The position numbers and the translations under genes were made by a program. 64,000 nucleotides of DNA from assembly GCF_016887965.1 (NCBI RefSeq), contig NZ_JAFDVD010000008.1, positions 1 through 64,000 of the forward strand, given 5' to 3'. Source of the stretch: Phycicoccus sonneratiae. Its GTDB lineage: Bacteria; Actinomycetota; Actinomycetes; Actinomycetales; Dermatophilaceae. Below, in pieces: positions 7,913-15,344 of the stretch. Numbering within the stretch: position 1 is the first letter of the stretch; every line of letters starts with the position of its first letter. The notes below the pieces were generated by a model. The model made no database searches. It saw only the letters and a list, made by a program, of their open reading frames with translations, and was not told the origin of the DNA.

Positions 7913-8479
7913 GTGCGCCGCCTCGTCTACTACGTCGCCACCTCGATCGACGGCTTCATCGCCGCCGAGGGCGGCGACGCCTCCGTCTTCCCCACCGACC
8001 CCACGACCCTGACGGCGTTGTTCGCCGAGTACCCGGAGACCTGCCCGACGCACGTCCGGGCCGCTCTGGGGGTCGACGCCCCGCCGCGGCACTTCGACAC
8101 CGTGGTCATGGGACGCACCACCCACCAGCCGGCGCTCGACGCGGGCCTGACCAGCGCGTACCCCCACCTGCGCCAGTACGTCGTCACCCACCGCGACGAC
8201 CTGCCCGAGGACCCGACGGTCACCGTCGTCACCGACCCGGTGGCCGTGGTCCGCGACCTCAAGGCCGAGGACGGGCTCGACGTGTGGCTGTGCGGCGGGG
8301 GCCACCTCGCGGCCCAGCTCGCCGACGAGGTCGACGAGCTGCACCTCAAGGTCAACCCCGTGGTGCTCGGTACGGGCGTCCCGCTCTTCCGCGGACTCGA
8401 CGCGCCGCGGTCGTGGGCGCTCGGCGAGGTCACCCCGCTGCCGGGCGGCGTGCTGCTCCAGCGGTGGACCCGGGCCTGA
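7913..8479 (+). CDS. Dihydrofolate reductase/RibD C-terminal family protein
   Basis: The 188-residue protein begins with GTG at 7913; a TACGGT -10 element at 7873-7878 would give a short leader with GGGAG. The start VYYVATSIDGFIA, the middle VVMGRTTH, and the later VWLCGGGHLAAQL and LKVNPVVLGTGVPLF are hallmarks of the RibD C-terminal (DHFR-like) fold that binds NADPH. Members of this stand-alone group are often annotated as DHFR-like, but the substrate is unknown. It converges on the next gene with 8 bp between them. Confidence 0.85.
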   Translation: MRRLVYYVATSIDGFIAAEGGDASVFPTDPTTLTALFAEYPETCPTHVRAALGVDAPPRHFDTVVMGRTTHQPALDAGLTSAYPHLRQYVVTHRDDLPEDPTVTVVTDPVAVVRDLKAEDGLDVWLCGGGHLAAQLADEVDELHLKVNPVVLGTGVPLFRGLDAPRSWALGEVTPLPGGVLLQRWTRA

Positions 8480-8487
8480 CGCCCGCG

Positions 8488-9192
8488 TCAGAACCCGCCG
8501 AAGTCGCCACCCCCGAAGTCGCCCCCGCCGCCGAAGTCACCGCCGCCACCGGCGTCCCAGGCGCTCCCGGCGTCCCAGCCCCCGGCGTCACCGGCGCCGA
8601 GGTCGCCGCCGCCGTCGGCCGCACCGGCGTCCCCGGCGTCGGTCCCGGCGGTGTCACCGGTCTCACCACCGGCGACCTCCCGGGCCTCGGGGCTGTCCCC
8701 GAACCCGCCGAGCAGGGCGTCCGCCACCACCGAGGCGACGACGAAGCCGGCGACGGTCCCCATCATCGAGCCCACGAACATCCCGCCCGCGCCACCGGCG
8801 AACGAACCGCGCGAGAAGGTGTTCTGCAGCGTGCCCGGCGCACGCATCTCGGCGCGGGTCGCGGCCCGGGCCAGGTCGGCCGGCTCCGCGGAGGCCGGCT
8901 GCTCACCCGCCGGCGCGGACCGGCCGAGCTCGGCGAGGAGCTGCTGTCGCTGCTCGGGCGTGAGCGCCGCGAAGGCCTCGGCGTGCATGGCCTCGAGCTG
9001 CTCCGGCGGGGCGGTGCGCAGGAGGTAGCGGTACCGGGCGACGGCTCGCTCGTCCTCGGAGGCCCCGGGGCGAGGTGGCGCCGGCGGGGCGCCGCGGGTC
9101 GGGGCGCCACCTCCCGACCATCCGCCGGTGGACGCCCCCTGGCGCTGCTGCTCGCTCGGCACCCGGCCGAGGATGCGGTCGAGAAGTCCCAT
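8488..9192 (-). CDS. Protein with Gly/Asp-rich tail, function unknown
   Basis: The start is ATG 9192, 7 nt after GGAGGG; an ATG 18 bases upstream is less well placed. The 234-residue protein begins MGLLDRILGR, which looks amphipathic, followed by a Gly/Pro-rich linker. A helical segment comes next with EQLEAMHAEAFAALTPEQRQ. A Gly/Ala-rich hydrophobic stretch (about residues 134-165) could enter a membrane. The last 60 or so residues are almost only Gly, Asp, Ala and Phe, ending in repeated GGGDFGG units. I do not recognise a family. Confidence 0.7.
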   Translation of the reverse strand: MGLLDRILGRVPSEQQRQGASTGGWSGGGAPTRGAPPAPPRPGASEDERAVARYRYLLRTAPPEQLEAMHAEAFAALTPEQRQQLLAELGRSAPAGEQPASAEPADLARAATRAEMRAPGTLQNTFSRGSFAGGAGGMFVGSMMGTVAGFVVASVVADALLGGFGDSPEAREVAGGETGDTAGTDAGDAGAADGGGDLGAGDAGGWDAGSAWDAGGGGDFGGGGDFGGGDFGGF

Positions 9193-9323
9193 GCCCGTTC
9201 CCTCCGTCACGACGACCCGTCCGGGCCGCTCACCGGACGAACGCCCGGCCCCGCGACCGGGGTTCCCCGCCCACGCACCGGCGTCGCGTCCGCAGGCCCG
9301 AGCCGATGCGCGATGATCGGGCC

Positions 9324-9953
9324 ATGACCGACGCCCGCGCCGAGACCATCGCCTCCCTGATCGACGCCGGGCGGCACGTCGTCGAGCGCGGTCTGGTGCA
9401 GGCGAGCGGGGGCAACCTCTCGGCCCGCGTCCCCGGCACCGACCACGTCGTCGTCACCGCCACGGGGACCTGGCTGGACCGGCTCAGCCCCGACGACTTC
9501 ACCGAGCTGACGCCGGACGGCGAGCGCGTCGGCGGGGCCGCGCGACCCTCGGTGGAGTGGAGGCTGCACCAGCGCACCTACGCGGTGCGCCCCGACGTCG
9601 CGGCGATCGTGCACCTGCACCCACAGCACGTGCTCCTCGTCGACCTGCTCGGCGAGCCGATCCGCTTCACGACCCTCGACCACCAGTACTACCTCGGGAG
9701 CGCCGGGCGCGTCCCGTTCATCCCGTCCGGGAGCACCGAGCTGGCCGACGCGGCGGCCGAGGCGGCCCGCGACCACGACGCGGTCGTCCTCGCCCACCAC
9801 GGGTGCTCGGCCCTCGGCGACACGGTCGCGATGGCCCTGCGCCGGGCGCTGAACCTCGAGGAGGCCGCGACGATGACCTACCGGCTGCTCGTGGCCGGCG
9901 ACACGACCGCCGACTTCCCCCCGGAGTGGCGCGGACGGATCATCGACGTCTGA
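9324..9953 (+). CDS. Class II aldolase/adducin family protein
   Basis: The 209-residue protein matches the L-fuculose-phosphate aldolase fold. The expected active-site residues are present: Glu78 in PSVEWRLHQ, zinc ligands His97 and His99 in VHLHPQH, and His158/His159 in LAHHG. The phosphate-binding SGGNLSAR start is also present at about residues 29-36. These enzymes cleave sugar phosphates by a zinc retro-aldol reaction; the real substrate could also be methylthioribulose phosphate (MtnB-like). mtnA lies about 1.5 kb away, which makes a link to methionine salvage worth testing but unproven. Confidence 0.85.
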   Translation: MTDARAETIASLIDAGRHVVERGLVQASGGNLSARVPGTDHVVVTATGTWLDRLSPDDFTELTPDGERVGGAARPSVEWRLHQRTYAVRPDVAAIVHLHPQHVLLVDLLGEPIRFTTLDHQYYLGSAGRVPFIPSGSTELADAAAEAARDHDAVVLAHHGCSALGDTVAMALRRALNLEEAATMTYRLLVAGDTTADFPPEWRGRIIDV

Positions 9954-9971
9954 GGCGGGGCCGCCACCGGC

Positions 9972-10739
9972 TCAGCGGGCGAGGAACAGGCTCCCGAGCG
10001 CGAGCAGCCACGAGACGAACGAGCCGACGAGGAAGTACTCGGTGACCTCGTCGATGCCGGCGCCCTCGACCGACTCGCGGTCCGAGCGCTTGCTCTGCAG
10101 CTCGGGGAAGCGGATGAGCCCCTTGGCCGCGATGACCAGCCCGGCGGCCGTCAGCTGACCGGCGAGGCCGAGCCCGACGATGACGACGCGCTCCATCGGC
10201 CCGAGGAGGCGACCGCCGCGCAGCTGCTCGGCGGGCTCGGCGCCGGGGTCGCTCGTGCGGTCGACCGGGCGCAGCGCCCCGACGCTGACGAGGACGAGGC
10301 GCACGATGATGTTGCCGGTGGCAAGGTTGGCGAGCAGCAGACCGGCGACGAGCAGCACCCGGCCCACCCCCGCGTCGGCACCGAGCATCGGCAGGTCGGC
10401 CCAGGCGAGCCAGCGCCCGAGCAGGCCGCCGGGGTCCGAGGCCCAGCCGGAGAGCGCGACGAGCCACACCGCCCCGCCGGCGAGCGCGGCGAGCGCCGGC
10501 GCGTGCCCGGTGCCGGTGAGCAGGGCCTGGGTCGACCAGCGCACCCAGAGCACGAGGGCGAGCGCCGCCCCGAGGCCGACGACGAGGTCGGTGGGGCCGA
10601 GCAGGCCGCCGAGCGCGCCGAGCCCGGCCGTCGCGGCCAGCCCGACCCACGGGGCCCAGCGGGTGACCCCCGGGCGCGGGCCGGAGCGCACGAGGTCGCA
10701 GAGGCCCACGCCGACGAGCCACACCCCGAGCCAGGTCAC
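9972..10739 (-). CDS. Polytopic membrane protein coupled to SatD
   Basis: The start GTG at 10739 overlaps the satD stop as GTGA, so the two are probably translationally coupled. The 255-residue protein has about six hydrophobic segments. The C-terminal third, with VIAAKGLIRFPEL and later TEYFLVGSFVSWLLALG, resembles from memory the end of DUF3307 membrane proteins often found next to SatD. The N-terminal DUF3307 part is not clearly present. No biochemical function is known. It converges with the aldolase gene, 18 bp apart. Confidence 0.7.
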   Translation of the reverse strand: MTWLGVWLVGVGLCDLVRSGPRPGVTRWAPWVGLAATAGLGALGGLLGPTDLVVGLGAALALVLWVRWSTQALLTGTGHAPALAALAGGAVWLVALSGWASDPGGLLGRWLAWADLPMLGADAGVGRVLLVAGLLLANLATGNIIVRLVLVSVGALRPVDRTSDPGAEPAEQLRGGRLLGPMERVVIVGLGLAGQLTAAGLVIAAKGLIRFPELQSKRSDRESVEGAGIDEVTEYFLVGSFVSWLLALGSLFLAR

Positions 10740-11389
10740 GGCAGGGCCCGGAGCAGCTCGTGGGCGGCGAGCACCGCACCGATGCCGTCGGCCCGCACCC
10801 GCTGCGAGACGGCGGACGCGCTGACGCCCTCGCGCTCGGCGAGCTCGGCCTGGGTGGTGTCGGGGTGCATGAGTCCTTCCAGCAGTCGCAGCGACCGGTC
10901 CGAGAGGGAGCCAACCAGATGGTCCCGACAGAGCAGCGCCGCGTTGACCGCGTCGACGCGCGGGTCGTCGGGGTCCTCGGCGCGGTGGCCGGTGCGCAGG
11001 GTGCGGGTCGGTGACCGCTCCGCGGCGGCCTCGACGTGCTCGACGGCCGCCCGGGCCGCCCACCACCCCGGACCGTCCTCGATCCCCCGCGCGGGGTCGA
11101 GCACCGTCACGGCCCCCCGGCCGACGCCGATGCGCACGTCGACGTCGGGCAGGAGCGCGAGCCGCACCCGGAGCGCGGCGTCGAGGGCCGCGCCGAGGGT
11201 GGCGTAGGCCCCCTGGAACTCGTCGCCGACCGTGATCCGCAGCCCGCGGAGCGAGGGCACCACGGTCTCGGTGGTCTCGAGCGCACCGACGACGGCGTCG
11301 TGCACCACCTGGCGGTCGTGCGAGACCCGGGAGGCGACGATGTCCCCGATGAGGACACACGGTGAAGACGTGGACTTCATCTCAGCCAT
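10736..11389 (-). CDS. SatD family protein (cyclase-like domain plus helix-turn-helix)
   Basis: The 217-residue protein starts at ATG 11389. The N-terminal part has LIGDIVASR (Asp16), VGDEFQG (Asp56) and a VRIGVGRG turn. These sit in the positions of the two metal-binding aspartates and following strand of class III nucleotide cyclases, the pattern I associate with the SatD family. Residues 180-202 (QAELAEREGVSASAVSQRVR) form a helix-turn-helix. It could be a one-component regulator that senses a nucleotide. The promoter is leaderless and covered by three phased palindromes, which suggests autoregulation. Cyclase activity itself is not shown by the sequence. Confidence 0.8.
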   Translation of the reverse strand: MAEMKSTSSPCVLIGDIVASRVSHDRQVVHDAVVGALETTETVVPSLRGLRITVGDEFQGAYATLGAALDAALRVRLALLPDVDVRIGVGRGAVTVLDPARGIEDGPGWWAARAAVEHVEAAAERSPTRTLRTGHRAEDPDDPRVDAVNAALLCRDHLVGSLSDRSLRLLEGLMHPDTTQAELAEREGVSASAVSQRVRADGIGAVLAAHELLRALP

Positions 11390-11435
11390 CTGAAGATCAT
11401 ACCTTCAGATGGTACGAATGAAGCCATCGTCTTCA
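11363..11435. promoter_or_regulatory. Triple phased operator TGAAG-N7-CTTCA at satD
   Basis: Three perfect copies of TGAAG-N7-CTTCA occur at 11363-11379, 11391-11407 and 11419-11435, each start exactly 28 bp from the last. The central copy extends to 10-bp arms (11386-11395 and 11403-11412). The first copy is inside satD codons 4-9, the second spans the -10 element, and the third covers the -35 position and the mtnA stop. Confidence 0.85.
11396..11401 (-). promoter_or_regulatory. -10 element of satD (leaderless), inside the central operator
   Basis: TATGAT on the minus strand occupies the 7-nt spacer of the central palindrome. It is followed by 6 nt and the ATG at 11389. Protein bound at the palindrome would block RNA polymerase. 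Confidence 0.6.
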
Positions 11436-12479
11436 GATCTGGTCGACGAGCCGGTCGGGGCCTGCGCCCGCGGCCGGCTCGACCACTCCCCGCTCGGTGG
11501 CCACGGCCGCGACGAACCGGGCCGGCGTGACGTCGAAGGCGGGGTTGAGGCCCCGGCTGCCCATCGGCGCGGTGCGCCGGCCGGCCAGCTCGGTGACCTC
11601 CTCGCCGGGCCGCTCCTCGATCTCGATGCCCGTGCCGTCGGGCATCGACAGGTCGACCGTCGACCAGGGTGCGGCGACGAGCAGCGGGATGCCCGCCTCG
11701 CGGCAGGCCAGACCGACGCCGAGCGTGCCGACCTTGTTCGCGACGTCCCCGTTCGCGGCGATGCGGTCGGCCCCGACGACGGCGCAGTCGACGAGCCCGC
11801 GCAGGATCGTCGAGGCGGCCGCGCTGTCGACCTGGACGACGTGCGGGATCCCCTCCTCGGCCAGCTCGTAGGCGGTGAGCCGCGACCCCTGGAGCAGCGG
11901 CCGCGTCTCGTCGGCGACGACGAGCTCGAGGGCGTCCCGGGCGTGCAGCTCGCGGACCACCCCGAGCGCGGTCCCCCAGGCCGAGGTGGCCAGCGCGCCG
12001 GCGTTGCAGTGGGTGAGCACCCGCAGGCGCGGCCGTCCGACCCGGGCGAGCAGCCAGTCGGCACCGAGCCGCGACAGCTCGTGGTTGGCCGCCTCGTCCT
12101 CGGCGGCGACCTCGCGGGCGGCCGCGAGCACCGCGTCCCTCCCCCGTGCCACGAGCGGCCGGACCCGGTCGACGCCCCACGCGAGGTTGACCGCCGTCGG
12201 GCGGGCGTGCCGCACCCGGTCGACCTCGGCCTCGAGGCGCGCGGCGTCCCAGCCCTCCCGCTCGGCCTGGTCCATCGCGACGACGACCCCCATCGCCCCG
12301 GCGACGCCGAGGGCCGGGGCTCCCCGCACCGCGAGCGCGACGATGGCGTCGACGAGCTCGTCGACGGTGCGCACGACGAGGTGCTCGGTGCGCTCGGGGA
12401 GGACGGTCTGGTCGAGGAGGGTGAGGGCGCCGTGGCCGTCGGCGGCCGCGTCGTCCCACTCGACGGCGAGGAGGCTCAT
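11433..12479 (-). CDS. mtnA: S-methyl-5-thioribose-1-phosphate isomerase
   Basis: MtnA converts methylthioribose-1-phosphate to methylthioribulose-1-phosphate in methionine salvage. The 348-residue protein shows RGAPALGVAGA for phosphate binding. The catalytic pair is Cys158 in LTHCNAGAL and Asp238 in GADRIAANGDVANK, matching the Cys160/Asp240 pair of the Bacillus enzyme. The start is ATG 12479, set by a leaderless promoter, not the upstream in-frame ATG at 12512. Other salvage genes are not adjacent apart from the uncertain class II aldolase at 9.3 kb. Confidence 0.95.
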   Translation of the reverse strand: MSLLAVEWDDAAADGHGALTLLDQTVLPERTEHLVVRTVDELVDAIVALAVRGAPALGVAGAMGVVVAMDQAEREGWDAARLEAEVDRVRHARPTAVNLAWGVDRVRPLVARGRDAVLAAAREVAAEDEAANHELSRLGADWLLARVGRPRLRVLTHCNAGALATSAWGTALGVVRELHARDALELVVADETRPLLQGSRLTAYELAEEGIPHVVQVDSAAASTILRGLVDCAVVGADRIAANGDVANKVGTLGVGLACREAGIPLLVAAPWSTVDLSMPDGTGIEIEERPGEEVTELAGRRTAPMGSRGLNPAFDVTPARFVAAVATERGVVEPAAGAGPDRLVDQI

Positions 12480-12486
12480 GCCGGCC

Positions 12487-12492
12487 ACCCTA
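12487..12492 (-). promoter_or_regulatory. -10 element of mtnA (leaderless)
   Basis: TAGGGT on the minus strand is followed by 7 nt and ATG at 12479. Confidence 0.5.
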
Positions 12493-12518
12493 GGCGGCGA
12501 CCGGTGCGGCACGAACGC

Positions 12519-12546
12519 CCGACACGGGGCGCCGGCTCGCTAGCGT
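12519..12546 (+). promoter_or_regulatory. Leaderless promoter of the cyanophycinase-like gene
   Basis: CCGACA (12519-12524), a 16-nt spacer and TAGCGT (12541-12546) are followed by 7 nt and ATG at 12554. It is divergent from the mtnA promoter 27 bp away. Confidence 0.5.
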
Positions 12547-12553
12547 GCCCGCC

Positions 12554-14398
12554 ATGGCCCTCGACGACACCCGACGCACCGCCCGCCGGCTCGGCTCCTG
12601 CCTCGCGACCACCGCCCTCCTCGCCGCACCGTTCGCCGCCGCCCCCGCGGCGGCCTCCGGCAGCGGTGGCGGGCACGGGTCGCGGAGCCCGGAAGTGCTC
12701 GTCCCGGTCGGCGGTGGCTACGAGACCGACACCCTCGAGGCGTTCGCCCGCACCGCCGCCGCCCACGCCTCCGGACCGACCGTCGACCTCGTCGTCGTGC
12801 CCTCGGCCTACGGCGACGCCCCCGAGGACCGCGCCGAGAACCTCGAGCTGGCGGGCGAGCGCGCCGAGCAGCTGCGGCTCGCCTGCGAGGACGCGGCGCC
12901 GACCCGCTTCACGGGGTGCACGGCCCGGCTGGCCGTACTCCTCGACCGCTCCGACGCCCTCGACCCCGCGAACGCCGCAGCCCTCGCCGACCCCGCCACC
13001 GACGGCGTCTTCGTGCTCGGCGGCGACCAGGGGCTCGCGATGCAGGTGCTCGCCGACAGCCCGGCGGAACGGGCGATGACCCGCGCCGCCGCACGAGGGG
13101 TCGTCGTCGGCGGCACGAGCGCCGGAGCGGCCGTCGAGTCGCGCTCGATGATCAACGGCTACGTCGGCGACCTCGGCCCGGCCGACGGCCTGCGCCGCGA
13201 CTCCACGCTCGTGTGGTGGGGCGACGACGCCGACCTCGAGCGCGGCCTGGCCTTCGGCTCGACCCGCGCGATCTACGACCAGCACTTCCACCAGCGAGGC
13301 CGGCTCGGCCGCACCCTCTCGACGCTCGCCACCGCCGACGAGCACCTCGGCGGCCGCAGCCCGGTCGGGGTCGGCGTCGACTACGGCACGGGCGTGCGGG
13401 CCACGGGCGACCGGACGCTCTCCGGCGTGTTCGGCCAGGGCTCGGTGTCGCTCGTCGACCTCGAGACCCTCCGCTCCCCCCACTCCTGGCGCGGTGCGCC
13501 GCAGACCCTCTCGGCCCGACGCGTCCTCACCCACCTGATGACCGAGGACCAGCGCTACGACCTGCGCACCCGCACCCTGACCCGCGGGTCGAGCACCCTC
13601 GCGCCCCCGAAGGGCACCCCGTGGCGCGTGCCGACCGCCCCGGGCCGCGGCACCCTCGTCCTCGGTGGCGGGGTGCTCGGCTCCCCCGTCCTCGACGACG
13701 TCGTCGACCGCGCGCGGGCCGTCGACGGCTCGTCCCGCGGCCGGCTCGTCGTCCTCGCCCTCGGTGGGGACGCCACGGCCGTCGGCGCCCGGTACGCCGA
13801 CGCCGCCCGCGCCGCGGGGTGGACCGGCTCGGTCCGCGTCGTCACCGGCGACGCGGTCCGCGAGGACGCCCTGCGCGGTGCCACGGCGGCCTTCGTCGTC
13901 GGCGACGACCCCACGACCCTCGCCCCGGCCCTCGCCGACCGCCGGGTCCGGGCCGCCCTCGCCGCGGCCGTGTGCCACACCCCGGTCGTCCTCGCCGACG
14001 GCGCCGCCGTGTCCGTCCTCGGCGAGCGCTGGTCGCCGGTGGCCCGGCCCACCGAGGACGACCTCGAGGACGCCGGCATCGCCGCGTTCCGGGCCGACGA
14101 CGCCCGGTGGCTGCCCGGTCTCGGGCTGGTCCGCGCGACCCTCGTGCCGTACCTCGCCTCCGAGAACCGGTGGGGTCGGCTGTACGGGTCGGTGGCCGTC
14201 GACCGCCGCACGCCGGCCATCGGGCTCCTCGACCGCTCGGCCGTCGTCCTCGACCGGGCCGGGGCGCGGACGACGGGCGAGTCGGTCGTCGTCGCCGACG
14301 GCGACGAGGCCCGGACGTGGACCTCGGCGAACGGCTCGATCGGTGCCGCGAACGTGCTCCTCGACGTCTTCGCCGACGGGGAGCGCCTGCGCCGCTGA
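12554..14398 (+). CDS. Secreted cyanophycinase-like peptidase (S51), tandem domains
   Basis: The 614-residue protein has a signal peptide (residues 1 to about 36, with an Ala-rich cleavage region). A first peptidase S51 domain at about residues 50-330 contains FVLGGDQG and the nucleophile motif GGTSAGAAV (Ser189), with DQHFHQRGRLGR after it. This is typical of cyanophycinase, which releases dipeptides from cyanophycin. A second domain (about 365-600) keeps the fold start LVLGGGVLG and FVVGDD, but has LADGAAVSV where the serine nucleophile should be, so it is probably inactive. The Gln/Arg substrate contacts cannot be judged. An extracellular place of action is inferred from the signal peptide. 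Confidence 0.85.
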   Translation: MALDDTRRTARRLGSCLATTALLAAPFAAAPAAASGSGGGHGSRSPEVLVPVGGGYETDTLEAFARTAAAHASGPTVDLVVVPSAYGDAPEDRAENLELAGERAEQLRLACEDAAPTRFTGCTARLAVLLDRSDALDPANAAALADPATDGVFVLGGDQGLAMQVLADSPAERAMTRAAARGVVVGGTSAGAAVESRSMINGYVGDLGPADGLRRDSTLVWWGDDADLERGLAFGSTRAIYDQHFHQRGRLGRTLSTLATADEHLGGRSPVGVGVDYGTGVRATGDRTLSGVFGQGSVSLVDLETLRSPHSWRGAPQTLSARRVLTHLMTEDQRYDLRTRTLTRGSSTLAPPKGTPWRVPTAPGRGTLVLGGGVLGSPVLDDVVDRARAVDGSSRGRLVVLALGGDATAVGARYADAARAAGWTGSVRVVTGDAVREDALRGATAAFVVGDDPTTLAPALADRRVRAALAAAVCHTPVVLADGAAVSVLGERWSPVARPTEDDLEDAGIAAFRADDARWLPGLGLVRATLVPYLASENRWGRLYGSVAVDRRTPAIGLLDRSAVVLDRAGARTTGESVVVADGDEARTWTSANGSIGAANVLLDVFADGERLRR

Positions 14399-14435
14399 TC
14401 CGTGACATCCGTCCTTGCGCCCACGCACGGGCGGT

Positions 14436-14449
14436 GGGACGGTCGTCCT
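14436..14449 (+). promoter_or_regulatory. Possible DosR/DevR-type box upstream of uspA
   Basis: GGGAC-N4-GTCCT lies 35 bp upstream of a universal stress gene. It resembles the core GGGAC-N4-GTCCC of the actinobacterial hypoxia regulator DosR. One position differs from perfect symmetry, so this is tentative. Confidence 0.3.
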
Positions 14450-14483
14450 GAGGGCGCCCCATCCCTCGGAAGGACGGACGATC

Positions 14484-15344
14484 ATGAGCCAGCCCCGCGT
14501 CGTCGTGGGAGTCGACGGGTCACCGCTGTCCCGGGCCGCCGTGGTCCAGGCCGCGCACGTCGCGAGCACCCGCGGGATGACGCTCCACGTGCTCCACGCC
14601 TTCGCCCCCGACCTGCCGATGCTCGGCTTCGGCGAGCTCGCGGACCGCGGGGCCGTCACCCGGCACGGCGAGCAGCTGCTGCGCGACGCCGTGGCCGCGG
14701 CGCACGCCGCGCACCCGGACCTCACCGTGACCAGCGCCCTGCACGACGGCTACGCCAGCCGGTCGCTCATCGCCTCCTCGCACACCGCGGCGCTCGTCGT
14801 CGTCGGGGTGGCGGGCTTCGGCGTGCTCAGCCGGACGAGCCTCGGGGCGGTGGCGATGCAGGTGCTCACGCACGCCCGCTGCCCGGTGCTCGTCGTCGGG
14901 CACACGTCCTCGGGGGCGCCGCAGCCGGGTGGGCGCGTCGTCGTCGGTGTCGACGGCTCGACGGCCTCCCTCGAGGCGCTGCGGGCGGCCGTGCGCGAGG
15001 CGGGCGTCCTCGGCGGGTCGGTCGACGCCGTGCACGCCTGGCAGGCCACCGGCGCCACCGACCCGACGCTCGCCGCGGCCTCGAGCTGGGAGGAGTACGT
15101 GGCCGGGGTCGAGCGGGTGGTCGACGACGTCGTCGCCGCGCTGCGCCCCGAGCACCCGGACGCCAAGGTCGAGGTGCACGTCGTGCGCGACGACCCCCTC
15201 CACGCCCTCGTCGAGGCGGCCGAGGGCGCCGCGCTCGTGGTGGTCGGCAGCCGCGGGGTCGGCGGGTTCGAGGGCCTGCACGTCGGGGCGACGGCCCTGC
15301 GCCTCGTCGGCCGCAGCGCCTGCCCCGTGCTCGTCACCCGCTGA
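14484..15344 (+). CDS. Universal stress protein, two UspA domains
   Basis: The 286-residue protein contains two Usp domains in tandem, about 1-140 and 148-286. Each starts VVVGVDGS and ends with a conserved nucleotide-loop region: VVGVAGFGVLSRTSLGAVA in the first and VVGSRGVGGFEGLHVG in the second, before CPVLV. These loops fit ATP-binding Usp proteins. The start is ATG 14484 with GGAAGGA upstream. Its stop overlaps the 3' end of the convergent protease gene by 11 bp. A possible DosR-type box suggests control by oxygen stress. Confidence 0.9.
   Translation: MSQPRVVVGVDGSPLSRAAVVQAAHVASTRGMTLHVLHAFAPDLPMLGFGELADRGAVTRHGEQLLRDAVAAAHAAHPDLTVTSALHDGYASRSLIASSHTAALVVVGVAGFGVLSRTSLGAVAMQVLTHARCPVLVVGHTSSGAPQPGGRVVVGVDGSTASLEALRAAVREAGVLGGSVDAVHAWQATGATDPTLAAASSWEEYVAGVERVVDDVVAALRPEHPDAKVEVHVVRDDPLHALVEAAEGAALVVVGSRGVGGFEGLHVGATALRLVGRSACPVLVTR

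Noticed and set aside
8480-8487. Terminator between the convergent RibD-like gene and the Gly/Asp-tailed gene
   Set aside because: The gap is 8 bp and the short self-complementary bases there are too few to form a stable hairpin.
12545-12553. Upstream GTG start for the cyanophycinase-like gene
   Set aside because: The GTG overlaps the TAGCGT -10 element; ATG at 12554 is 7 nt after it and gives a normal signal peptide.
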